NCBI RefSeq assembly: GCF_036884275.1
Contig: NZ_CP145607.1
Span: forward strand, 1,475,001-1,539,000
Reading direction: 5' to 3'
From: Sphingomonas kaistensis
GTDB lineage: Bacteria > Pseudomonadota > Alphaproteobacteria > Sphingomonadales > Sphingomonadaceae
Length of the DNA: 64,000 nucleotides
Of the stretch, positions 55,701 through 63,161 are shown piece by piece (the stretch's first letter is position 1; each line of letters opens with the position of its first letter). A program made the position numbers and the translations under genes. The notes under the pieces were generated by a model. That model was not told the DNA's origin, did not search any database, and was given only the letters and a program-made list of their open reading frames with translations.

Positions 55701-56033
55701 AAGGTGTTCGAGAAACTTCACGGGGTGCTTGCCATCTCGCTGTGCTTCGAGAGTTTCGGTCTGGTGTCACGCGAGGCGCAGCGTCTTGGCCGTTGGGTGA
55801 TTGCCAGCAATCGCGGGGGAATGGCCGAGGATCTGACACCCGGTTTCGACGGCTTTGTCATCGATCCCAAGGATGCGGTCGATCTCCTCTCCGTCTTGTC
55901 GGCGATCGACGACGATCCTGCCCGTTTCCGTCGGTCTGCGCCCCGCAGCGATGTTCATCTGAGAACCCCGGCCGAGGTGACCGACGATCTCGTCGCGCTT
56001 TACCGGGAAATGCTCGACGCTCCGGCAATCTGA
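52791..56033 (+). CDS. multidomain glycosyltransferase: YPDV modules, TPR-like repeats and two GT-B units
   Basis: About 1080 aa from ATG 52791 (GTG 52779 is an alternative). Order: two YPDV-type modules in the first 100 residues ('NFDARFYLRHNPDVLDD' and 'NYISKYPDVLDAGIDPFWHYL'). TPR-like repeats follow around 200-285 ('LGDFYLHRGFAVEAIGMYRAALSSDP'). A GT-B-like unit at about 335-680 has 'DVDDLIFDADHYP' and 'FYGSGTKTHNADFALAAPG'. A second GT4 unit at about 690-1080 has 'VVNIFYPPEYTGGATRVAERS', 'VVTAHDCWWISD' and 'ISLCFESFGLVSREAQRLG'. Probably transfers two residues of the capsule. Confidence 0.82.
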   Translation: MLKKMARLFGGAKPAPPIEIDALVRENFDARFYLRHNPDVLDDPLAHYVQHGWRERRDPAEWFSVSNYISKYPDVLDAGIDPFWHYLHLGKAEDRSIKSSTRSPSHHRREFAKATKVYLPSYPEGLFDAAAYAHAAGIPSAGKWRSLAHFLGEGLSEPRLLAAASPAPELLQTLGELLAEVDSDKAMRCLQLAYLRGASSPRLLHELGDFYLHRGFAVEAIGMYRAALSSDPRHFWSNYNIADALHRTGDHDAAIEHLDRAYHLRPERLSVRFKRDKIADEHFWVRLAKANSRATERQSEAACEEIEAAIKEYCDTVIDEVEPSRKPRPANPHALRIAIFGAHSMPQCRLYRIQQKIDQLRAAGLEPDVFSDTNAGAIRDQVGLYDILIIYRLPALPEVIDVIASARRFGVTTFFDVDDLIFDADHYPPAYETISDVVTPVEYSGLITGRSLYRMAIEMCDFGITSTPTLVDAIGKLVRGRKCFLSRNALGEAHMTTVGAALPERAADGFIIFYGSGTKTHNADFALAAPGVARFLKERPSARLHVMGPVDLGRELDTASHQIVRLPFSTDLDSYWGQVARADVNLAPLVSSPFNDAKSEIKWMEAAMVAVPSIVSSSATYDRVVREGEGFIARKSADWYSLLNQLADNRALGRRVGEAARERVLSDYGLAECSQQLVNDLYSALPEEPSVKPKTRLLVVNIFYPPEYTGGATRVAERSVIDLHERFGDEFDVRVFCGRQDDGRPGYLDRYHSDGIEVTSLGPTKDVDAIERSVATHRLFERYIDEFKPEIVHFHCIQWLSASLIDVVRDRSIPYVVTAHDCWWISDKQFLTDDLGTLVSQTGVWGDPARLSRLRQCLEDAHATIAVSRSHAALYTSRGINNVTLIGNGSETLPDVGWPDDEKHVWLGLLGGFHGVKGFKLLEKALETRRFENLRFLAVDHRMLEGTERYELWGDNEVRIVGKTSFSTVGKVFEKLHGVLAISLCFESFGLVSREAQRLGRWVIASNRGGMAEDLTPGFDGFVIDPKDAVDLLSVLSAIDDDPARFRRSAPRSDVHLRTPAEVTDDLVALYREMLDAPAI

Positions 56034-56051
56034 TCGGTCTGATGTCCGGCG

Positions 56052-57176
56052 TCAGTCGGTCCGATAGGCGCGGCCTTCGCTGAAGCCATAGCGCAGGTAA
56101 TGGGCTGCCGGGTCTATCCCGGCGGCCGCCACGTCGGGGTTGAGCTCGAGATAGGCCTTGGCATCGAAGTCGGGCGGGAGCGTGATGGTGGGAGGCGGGG
56201 CGCTGGCCCGCTTGCGCCGCCGCTGCCACCACCCCGACGGTTCCGGCTCGTCCTCGGCTGGCGCGGACGATCGCTGCAGCAGGGCTTCAGCCGCCTGGCC
56301 GAGGTAGCGGTTCTCGACCTTGTCCCCGGTGACGACATCGGTGATCGACCGTACGGCGAGATCGCCCACCGCTTCGTCGGAGAAGGCGGGGGTGTAGTAG
56401 ATGCAGTCCTCGAAATAATAATGCGTGACCTGCGACCAGCGAGTCAGGCTCTTGTCGTTTTGGAAGCTGCCGCCGTGAAGCAGATTGGCGGCCCAGATCA
56501 GTGCCTGGCCCTTTTTCGCGATCAGCAATTCGCTTTCCGACCCGTGGATCTCCAGAAGGGCATCCCAGGCGGCTTCGAAGGGGGCTTGGGCGGAATGGGT
56601 CTGCCCGCCGCGGCCACGCCGGCCGATCATGAGATTGCTGATGATCGGCCATTTGTGCGAGCCCGGCGCATAGGTGAGCGGCCCGGCGTCGGGATGGACA
56701 TCTTCCATCGCCAGCCACACCCCGCACATGAAACGTTCGGGCAGGCTCGAGAAATGATTGGAATCGCTGTGCAGCTTTTGTTCGGTCCCGACCGGGAAAT
56801 TGAGGGTCTGGAACGGGATTGGCCGCCGCCCGTAAAGCTTGCCGAGTAGCGCGAGGACGGTCGGGTTGGCGGCAATCGCGCGCACATCCTCGTCCTCCAG
56901 CCAGGCGTCCTGGACGCGGCGGACCGAGGCCTCGCGCAGCCGACGGGCCGGGTCTTCGGGATCGAGGCCGAAACGCGGGGCGAGCCGGCGCTTGATCCGG
57001 TCGATGCGGTCCAGCACTTCGGGATCGGGAAAGTCGATCACCGCATAACCGCGCTCGTGGAGGGAGTCGGCGACCCGGCGCTCGTCATCGGTCAGTCCGA
57101 GCTGATCGACAATACCCGCGTAAATCGGCGATTCGATCAGGGGAATACCGGGTAGAAGTTTCGGATCGATGGTCAT
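56052..57176 (-). CDS. PhyH-family dioxygenase with C-terminal YPDV-like module
   Basis: 374 aa. The Fe(II)/2-oxoglutarate triad is H136-x-D138 ('QKLHSDSNHF') and H234 ('WAANLLHGGSF'), with R246 as likely oxoglutarate ligand; 'LTYAPGSHKWP' is typical of PhyH. After a Pro/Arg-rich linker (about 305-330) the last 39 residues carry the module ('DFDAKAYLELNPDVAAAGID', 'PAAHYLRYGFSEGR'). A PhyH enzyme in a capsule locus could hydroxylate a sugar or lipid, which is inference. It faces the large glycosyltransferase gene tail to tail. Confidence 0.8.
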   Translation of the reverse strand: MTIDPKLLPGIPLIESPIYAGIVDQLGLTDDERRVADSLHERGYAVIDFPDPEVLDRIDRIKRRLAPRFGLDPEDPARRLREASVRRVQDAWLEDEDVRAIAANPTVLALLGKLYGRRPIPFQTLNFPVGTEQKLHSDSNHFSSLPERFMCGVWLAMEDVHPDAGPLTYAPGSHKWPIISNLMIGRRGRGGQTHSAQAPFEAAWDALLEIHGSESELLIAKKGQALIWAANLLHGGSFQNDKSLTRWSQVTHYYFEDCIYYTPAFSDEAVGDLAVRSITDVVTGDKVENRYLGQAAEALLQRSSAPAEDEPEPSGWWQRRRKRASAPPPTITLPPDFDAKAYLELNPDVAAAGIDPAAHYLRYGFSEGRAYRTD

Positions 57177-57182
57177 GGTCGG

Positions 57183-58874
57183 TCAAAAGCCCGGCTGAAA
57201 GGTTTCGCTATAACGATCGAGATGAGGGCTGTGTAGCGGATCGAGGAAGGTCCGGGTGCCCCAACGTGTCTGAAGGTTTTTCAGTTCGCGCATGTAGCGC
57301 TCGCGGTTGGCGACCGAAAAATCGCTCCCGCGCGACTTTGATTCGTGGTGATAAAGTTTGGCGTGAGGGGTGTAGATGTTGCACCAGCCCGCCTCTTTTA
57401 GCCGGAGGCAGAAATCGACGTCGTTGTAGGCGACCGCGAATTTTTCCTCATCGAGGCCTCCGACAGCCATGTAACGGTCCTTTCGCACCAGCAGGCAGGC
57501 GGCAGTCACCGCCGAGACTTCCTGCGCGGCGTGGGGCAGGCGAAAATAGCCAGGATCGCCGGCGGGCAAAAATCGATGGGCATGGCCGGCGGCCTCGCCC
57601 ATGCCGATCACCACGCCGGCATGCTGGAGCGACCCATCTGCGTAAAGGAGTTGCGCTCCGACGGCGCCGACGTCGTCGCGGGCGGCATAGCGCATCATCT
57701 CGCCAAGCCATTCGGGACTGAAGGCCTCAGTGTCGTTATTGAGCAGCAGGACATACTCACCCGCCGCGGCCGCCACACCGATGTTGTTCAAGCGCGAGAA
57801 GTTGAAAGCTCCGGCCGAGCGGATGACCCTGACATCGGAGCGCAGCGAAAGCTCGGCTAGGAAGTCCTGTGTTTCAGGCTCCGCGCTCTCATTGTCGACG
57901 ACGATCCATTCGAAGGGTCTGTAATCGGTATGCGCGTCGACGCTGCCGATACAGGTTCGCAGCAATTCCGCCCGGTCGCGGGTCGGCACGATGATGCTTA
58001 TAAGAGGAAAGGGTTGGGGCAGGGGCCACTGCACGTGAACCGTGTCGAAGGGCCCTTTTTCGCACCGCACTCCGGCTCCCAGTGCCGATACAATCGCGGC
58101 GGCCCGATGTGGATTACTGGCGCTGCTGTCAGTGTGCCGGTGCACGAGGATGGCCGGCAGGTGCGCCACGTCGTCTTCGTCGCAAGACGTTGTCACGGCC
58201 ATCAATAACGCGTCGATCGGCGATCCGCTTTGCGTCAGTATCGGTTCGGTTCTGCGTGCAAGATCGGTGCGGATCGCGACCGCCGACGACAGATAATCGA
58301 GGGCCAGGAACAGTTCGCGGTTCCATTCGCCCTTGAACCAGGGCGTCGGCAGTCCGTCCCCCGTGGATGGCACGTCCTCGTCGCCATAGAGCACCGCCAC
58401 GGGCCGGGCATGGAGGAAGCGTGCCAGCCGAACGATCGCTGACTCGGCCAAACGGTCGCCGGCGCGAAGCAAAAAGAGATAGTCGCCCGTGACGCCGCGT
58501 AAGGCGCTGGCGAGATCGTCTATCGGCGTTTCGATGATGGCGTTGGGTTTCAAAAGCTGCTGCTCGACCGATCGACGCGAGCGGCGGCGAAGGTTTGCCG
58601 GGGTGTCGTCGGAATAGTGAATGACGAGGGTGATCGTTGGCCACTGTTCAGCGCTCGTCCCGGCGGCATCGGCGAGCCGCGTGATCTCCTCCTGCTGCGC
58701 GATAAGCCAATAGTGATAGGCAAGCGGCAGGCCGCGGGACGAGTCACGGACGATGTTGGAAGCACGCACCCGGCGCCGGGTCAGATACCAGAAAATTGCC
58801 CGAAGGGCGCTGGCCGGACGGTAGCGCACCAAGGGAAGCGCCTTGCGCCAGAATAAAGAAGTCTTGCGTGACAT
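57183..58874 (-). CDS. family 2 glycosyltransferase, two-domain type (paralogue)
   Basis: 563 aa from ATG 58874. Same layout as the protein at 45732-47384: a degenerate N-terminal unit with 'AVLYGDEDVPSTG' and 'WFKGEWNRELFLALDYLS', then a GT2 domain starting 'ISIIVPTRDRAELLRTCIGSV', with 'WIVVDNES', 'SAGAFNFSRLNNIGVAAAAG' and 'VLLLNNDTEAFSPEWLGEMM'. C-terminal 'VAYNDVDFCLRLKEAGWCNIYTPHAKLYHHESKSRG' is shared almost word for word. Directly follows the PhyH gene on the minus strand (6 bp gap). Confidence 0.86.
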   Translation of the reverse strand: MSRKTSLFWRKALPLVRYRPASALRAIFWYLTRRRVRASNIVRDSSRGLPLAYHYWLIAQQEEITRLADAAGTSAEQWPTITLVIHYSDDTPANLRRRSRRSVEQQLLKPNAIIETPIDDLASALRGVTGDYLFLLRAGDRLAESAIVRLARFLHARPVAVLYGDEDVPSTGDGLPTPWFKGEWNRELFLALDYLSSAVAIRTDLARRTEPILTQSGSPIDALLMAVTTSCDEDDVAHLPAILVHRHTDSSASNPHRAAAIVSALGAGVRCEKGPFDTVHVQWPLPQPFPLISIIVPTRDRAELLRTCIGSVDAHTDYRPFEWIVVDNESAEPETQDFLAELSLRSDVRVIRSAGAFNFSRLNNIGVAAAAGEYVLLLNNDTEAFSPEWLGEMMRYAARDDVGAVGAQLLYADGSLQHAGVVIGMGEAAGHAHRFLPAGDPGYFRLPHAAQEVSAVTAACLLVRKDRYMAVGGLDEEKFAVAYNDVDFCLRLKEAGWCNIYTPHAKLYHHESKSRGSDFSVANRERYMRELKNLQTRWGTRTFLDPLHSPHLDRYSETFQPGF

Positions 58875-59028
58875 GCGACCTGTTACCGACCTGGCTATTC
58901 TCTCGCGGAAAGCCCTCGTTTCGAACCCGCGAGATAGAACAAGCCGTCGCGATTGTCTTGCGCCCGCCGCGCGAAGGATGATAGGGCAGAATGGTATTGG
59001 CGATCCATTGCCATGTACCGGAGTTATA

Positions 59029-60177
59029 ATGATTTTTCGTAAGTCGGTGGGCTTTGGCGGCAGACTTGGTGGCATTACTCTCGCAGCAGTGCTGGTCGGT
59101 GCCTGCTCAACCTTGCCAAGCAGTGGGCCGACCGGTTCGGTAATTCGCAATGGCGCGTCTGCGACGAACTCGGAATTTCCTTATACCTTGATCAAGCTCA
59201 CTGGCCCGGAGACGTTGCCGACGCCGGAACCCCGGGTGGTGCCGACTTTGACGGCAGTTAGCCGTCGTTCGACCGATCTTCTCGGGATCGGGGATGTGGT
59301 GAACGTCACGATCTACGAAGTCGGAGTGAGCCTCTTCGGCGGCTCGCCGGCGGTCAGCGCGAGCGAAGGCGCCGTGCTTGGCGTTGCGCCAGGGTCTAGG
59401 GCCGAACGCCTGCCGGCAATGCGGATCGATGATCGCGGCACGATCCGGGTGCCCTTCATTGGTCAAGTCCGTGCTGCAGGGCGGACCCTTACGGAACTTC
59501 AGAACGCCATCCAGGCCGGCTTGCGCGGCAAGTCGCAAAGCCCGCAGGTGATCGTCACCACGCAGGATTCCTTGTCGAACAGTGTGATCCTTGGTGGCGA
59601 AGTCGCTCGTCCGGGTCGTCTGGTGCTGTCCACGAATCGCGAAACCTTGTCCGATGCCATCGCGCTTGGTGGTGGCTATCGCGGGCAGGCCAAGGATGCG
59701 GTTGCCCGGGTCGAGCGCAATGGCGGTACCTTTGAGATGCGTCTCAGCGATCTTCTCGACTCACCCGAACAGGATGTACGGGTCGCGCCGGGTGATCGGG
59801 TGACCGTTATCAGTCGCCCGCAGACGCTGTCTGTTTTGGGTGCGTCAAATCGGGCCGAAGAAGTCACCTTTCCGCGCTCGTCCCTTAATCTTGCGCAAGC
59901 AGTTGCGCTGGCGGGCGGGGCGAACCCCAACCAAGGCGACGCCGCGGCCATCTTCGTGTTTCGCATGAACAAGGATGCGGCGGGGCTGGACAAGCCGACC
60001 GTCTACAATCTCAACATGATGCAGCCCGGCGCGTATCTCCTGTCGCAGCGCTTCATGATGCGGGATCGCGATGTGCTCTATGTCGGCAATGCCCGTGCCA
60101 ACCAGGTCAGCAAATTCGTGCAACTGCTGAGCCAGCTCTTCCTGCCGATAGCCACCGCCCAAACCACCGTCCGTTAG
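59029..60177 (+). CDS. kpsD: capsule outer-membrane export lipoprotein KpsD/Wza family
   Basis: 382 aa from ATG 59029 (GGAG 5 bp upstream). A lipobox follows a signal peptide: '[13 protein letters not shown]', so Cys27 is the likely lipidated residue. The polysaccharide-export domain has '[15 protein letters not shown]' and '[20 protein letters not shown]', then SLBB-type repeats with '[15 protein letters not shown]', '[14 protein letters not shown]'. Forms the outer-membrane exit of the capsule with kpsE. Divergent from the GT2 gene. Confidence 0.88.
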   Translation: MIFRKSVGFGGRLGGITLAAVLVGACSTLPSSGPTGSVIRNGASATNSEFPYTLIKLTGPETLPTPEPRVVPTLTAVSRRSTDLLGIGDVVNVTIYEVGVSLFGGSPAVSASEGAVLGVAPGSRAERLPAMRIDDRGTIRVPFIGQVRAAGRTLTELQNAIQAGLRGKSQSPQVIVTTQDSLSNSVILGGEVARPGRLVLSTNRETLSDAIALGGGYRGQAKDAVARVERNGGTFEMRLSDLLDSPEQDVRVAPGDRVTVISRPQTLSVLGASNRAEEVTFPRSSLNLAQAVALAGGANPNQGDAAAIFVFRMNKDAAGLDKPTVYNLNMMQPGAYLLSQRFMMRDRDVLYVGNARANQVSKFVQLLSQLFLPIATAQTTVR

Positions 60178-60248
60178 GGCGAATTGCCTGGTGCAGTTGC
60201 GTTGACGCAGGCGCGGGCTGTAGTGGCAGCCGGCATGAGGATCCTGAC

Positions 60249-61073
60249 TTGAGCTCCCCATTTGCCTCCGATGGACGCTTGTTCCTGATCGCCGGACCCT
60301 GCGCGATCGAAAGCGAGGAGCTGTGCCTGCGCGTGGGGGAGGCGTTGGCGGGGATTGCCGAGCGGCAGGACCTGAAAATCATCTTCAAGGCCAGCTTCGA
60401 CAAGGCCAACCGCACCTCCGGCGCCTCGTTTCGCGGTGTCGGCCTGGATGAGGGGCTGGCCGTGCTAGCCAAGGTTCGCGCGGCGACCGGGCTGCCGGTG
60501 CTGACCGATGTGCACACGCCCGAACAGGTGCGTGCGGCGGCTGGGGTGGTCGATGCGCTGCAAACCCCGGCGTTTCTTGCCCGCCAGACCGACCTCATCG
60601 AAGCGGCGGCGACCAGCGGCCTGCCGGTAAATTTCAAGAAGGCGCAGTTCATGGCGCCGATCGATGTCGTGCCGATGATCGGCAAAGCGCGCGCGGCAGC
60701 GGCGGCGGCCGGGCTGCACGGCGACAAATTCATGGTGTGCGAGCGCGGAACGAGCTTCGGCTACAACAATCTGGTGGTCGACATGCGCAGCCTGGTCATC
60801 ATGCGGCAGGCGGGATGCCCGGTCGTGTTCGATGCCACCCACAGCGTTCAGCTTCCGGGCGGGCTTGGCGACCGGTCAGGCGGACAGCGCGAGTTCGTCC
60901 ATCCCCTGGCGCGGGCGGCGGTGGCGGTTGGCGTCGACGGCCTGTTCATGGAATGCCATCCCGATCCAGATCAGGCCTTGTCCGATGGGCCGAATGCCAT
61001 TCCGCTCGACCAGATGGAGGGCATCGTGGCGGACCTTCAGCGATTGCGGCAGGCGACGGACGTCCCGCGGTGA
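60249..61073 (+). CDS. kdsA: 3-deoxy-8-phosphooctulonate synthase
   Basis: 274 aa from TTG 60249. Condenses arabinose 5-phosphate with phosphoenolpyruvate to Kdo-8-phosphate. '[19 protein letters not shown]' at the N-terminus, '[11 protein letters not shown]', '[13 protein letters not shown]', '[18 protein letters not shown]' and '[12 protein letters not shown]' are KdsA motifs. Class not obvious: the 'KANRTS' and 'FMECHPDP' segments are conserved in both metal-dependent and independent forms. Overlaps the next gene by GTGA. Confidence 0.94.
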   Translation: MSSPFASDGRLFLIAGPCAIESEELCLRVGEALAGIAERQDLKIIFKASFDKANRTSGASFRGVGLDEGLAVLAKVRAATGLPVLTDVHTPEQVRAAAGVVDALQTPAFLARQTDLIEAAATSGLPVNFKKAQFMAPIDVVPMIGKARAAAAAAGLHGDKFMVCERGTSFGYNNLVVDMRSLVIMRQAGCPVVFDATHSVQLPGGLGDRSGGQREFVHPLARAAVAVGVDGLFMECHPDPDQALSDGPNAIPLDQMEGIVADLQRLRQATDVPR

Positions 61074-61918
61074 GCGAGGTAGAGGCGGATCGCCTCGAGG
61101 GCGGACGCCTGGCCGCCAGTCTGACGCCAAAGGTCGAGGAGGTGATGCGGCAGACGGCGGCGCAGGTCCTTCTGCCCCGCTTCCAGACGATCACGGCTGC
61201 TGATCGCGAAGAAAAAAGCGCCGGCGAAGTCGTGACGATCGCCGATCGCGAAGCCGAAGCGATGCTGAGCGAGGGGCTTTCCAAGCTCTTGCCGACAGCC
61301 TCGATTGTCGGGGAAGAGGCCGTTCACGAACGGCCCGACCTGCTCGAGCGCCTTGGTGATCCGCTGTGCTGGATCGTCGATCCGCTCGATGGCACCGGCT
61401 ATTTCGCGGACGGGCAGCAGCCGTTCGGCATCATGATCGCGCTGGCGAGCTTGGGGCGAACGGTTGGCGGCTGGATCTTCGATCCGATCGCCGAACGTCG
61501 GTCCTGGGCCGCGGCGGGCGCGGGATGCTGGATCGACGGCCGGCAGATCGGGGTGCGGCAGGCAGCGGCTGGGCGACCTGCCATTGGCATCTCCTCTTTG
61601 TGGCAACGCCGTCCGGAGCGCTACGCCGCGGTGCTGTCGCGTCTTCAGGGTCGTTTTCGCCTCGTCGACATCCCCCGCTGCGCCGCTGCCTTGTATCCTG
61701 CGATGCTCATCGAGGGGCCGGACCTGGCGCTGTTCGAGCGAACCCTGCCGTGGGATCATGCTCCCGGCGCCTTGTTGATCGAAGAGGCCGGGGGGCGGGC
61801 GGCGCGACTTGACGGCGGCCCCTATGACCTGGACGGAAGCCGGGCCGGCCTGCTTGTGGCGACCGATCCGGTCGTGTGGGAGGAGGTCGCCGCGCTGTTG
61901 CAGGATTTGCCCCGCTGA
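61070..61918 (+). CDS. inositol monophosphatase-family phosphatase
   Basis: 282 aa from GTG 61070, sharing GTGA with the kdsA stop. Metal-dependent sugar phosphatase fold: 'IVGEEAVHE', '[16 protein letters not shown]' (DPLDGT), and '[17 protein letters not shown]' (WDxAPG). Family members act on inositol, histidinol, fructose-1,6-bis- or other phosphates. It is locked to kdsA, and no HAD-type KdsC phosphatase is in the window. Dephosphorylation of Kdo-8-P, or of another sugar phosphate of the capsule, is possible but unproved. Confidence 0.83.
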   Translation: MSEVEADRLEGGRLAASLTPKVEEVMRQTAAQVLLPRFQTITAADREEKSAGEVVTIADREAEAMLSEGLSKLLPTASIVGEEAVHERPDLLERLGDPLCWIVDPLDGTGYFADGQQPFGIMIALASLGRTVGGWIFDPIAERRSWAAAGAGCWIDGRQIGVRQAAAGRPAIGISSLWQRRPERYAAVLSRLQGRFRLVDIPRCAAALYPAMLIEGPDLALFERTLPWDHAPGALLIEEAGGRAARLDGGPYDLDGSRAGLLVATDPVVWEEVAALLQDLPR

Positions 61919-63075
61919 CCGTCTCGGCACCCATCATATTAGACGTCAATCGCCTGATCTGGCGGCGCTGGCGCGGCAGCCTGCCGACCGGGGTCGATCG
62001 GGTGTGCCTGGCCTATGTCGAGCATTTCGGCGCGCGGGCGCGGGCGGTGGTGCGGTTCAAAGGCCGGCACCTGGCGCTGTCGCCCTGCCGGTCACGCGCG
62101 CTCTTTGCGCTTCTGCTGGAAGGCGGGCCCGACTTTCGCAAGCATTTCGTGACGTTCGTCGCTCGGGCGATCTTGCCGGGGTCGTGGGGACGAGTACCGG
62201 CGGGGGCCTTCTATTTGAACGTCGGGCACACCGGGCTCGAGGATCCCGATCTGGCGACCTGGGTCGAGCGCCATCGCCTCCGCGCGATCTATCTCGTCCA
62301 CGATCTCATCCCGCTCACCCACCCACAATATTGCCGGCCCGACGAGGACGAAAAGCACGGGCGGCGGATGCGGACCATTCTCGCCAGCGCGGCCGGGGTG
62401 ATCGGCAATTCGCAGGCGACGCTGGACGATCTGGCGGCGTTTGCGGCGGGCGAGGGAATGGCGATGCCGCCAACTGTCGTCGCGTGGCTGAGCGGCCAGG
62501 CAATCGCGCGGCCGTCGTCAAGCGCAGTCGCCGGGCGCCCTTATTTCCTAGTGCTCGGCACGATCGAGGGGCGCAAGAATCACCGGCTGCTGCTGGAGGT
62601 TTGGCGCGGTCTGCACGCCAGTCTCGGGGACAAGATCCCGCGGCTGGTGATCGTGGGGGCTCGCGGGTGGGAAGCGGACGATGTCTTCGCGCAGCTCGAC
62701 GATCTCGGTCCGCTGGCTCCCTTCATCGACGAGAAACGGCATTGTTCGGACGCGGAATTGGCCGAACTGATGGCAGGCGCGCGAGCGCTTTTGATGCCGT
62801 CCTTCGCCGAGGGCTATGGGATGCCGGTGTTCGAGGCGCTGGAATTCGGAACGCCTGTGATCGCCGCCGACCTTCCGGTCTATCACGAGGTGGCCGGCGA
62901 CATTCCCACCTACCTCGATCCCGACGATGCCGACGCCTGGGCACGAGTGGTGATCCGATATTGCGAGGATGATCCGGAGCGGGCGAGGCAGATCGGCGCG
63001 ATGCGCAGTTTCCAGGTGCCTGACTGGGCCGCTCACTTCGCCGTCGTGGATCGCTGGATGGCCACGCTCGATTAG
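61876..63075 (+). CDS. GT4-family glycosyltransferase of the capsule locus
   Basis: 399 aa if started at GTG 61876; the family-like sequence begins only at 'APIILDVNRLIWRRWRGSLPTGVDRV', so the real start may be a CTG at 61915 overlapping the upstream stop (CTGA). GT-B fold: 'AIYLVHDLIPLTHPQYC', 'YFLVLGTIEGRKNHRLLLEVW', 'LVIVGARGWE', then 'LLMPSFAEGYGMPVFEALEFGTPVIAADLPVYHEVAG' with EX7E. Same family as rhamnosyl/mannosyl transferases such as WbdA/WbpY type enzymes. Coupled to the phosphatase gene. Confidence 0.84.
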   Translation: MGGGRRAVAGFAPLTVSAPIILDVNRLIWRRWRGSLPTGVDRVCLAYVEHFGARARAVVRFKGRHLALSPCRSRALFALLLEGGPDFRKHFVTFVARAILPGSWGRVPAGAFYLNVGHTGLEDPDLATWVERHRLRAIYLVHDLIPLTHPQYCRPDEDEKHGRRMRTILASAAGVIGNSQATLDDLAAFAAGEGMAMPPTVVAWLSGQAIARPSSSAVAGRPYFLVLGTIEGRKNHRLLLEVWRGLHASLGDKIPRLVIVGARGWEADDVFAQLDDLGPLAPFIDEKRHCSDAELAELMAGARALLMPSFAEGYGMPVFEALEFGTPVIAADLPVYHEVAGDIPTYLDPDDADAWARVVIRYCEDDPERARQIGAMRSFQVPDWAAHFAVVDRWMATLD

Positions 63076-63161
63076 GCTCTTTGGTTACGGATGCGTGCCC
63101 GCTATGATCGCCGCTTGCCGACGATCGAGGTCAGGACGCGGGTGATTTTCGTGAGGGGTGC

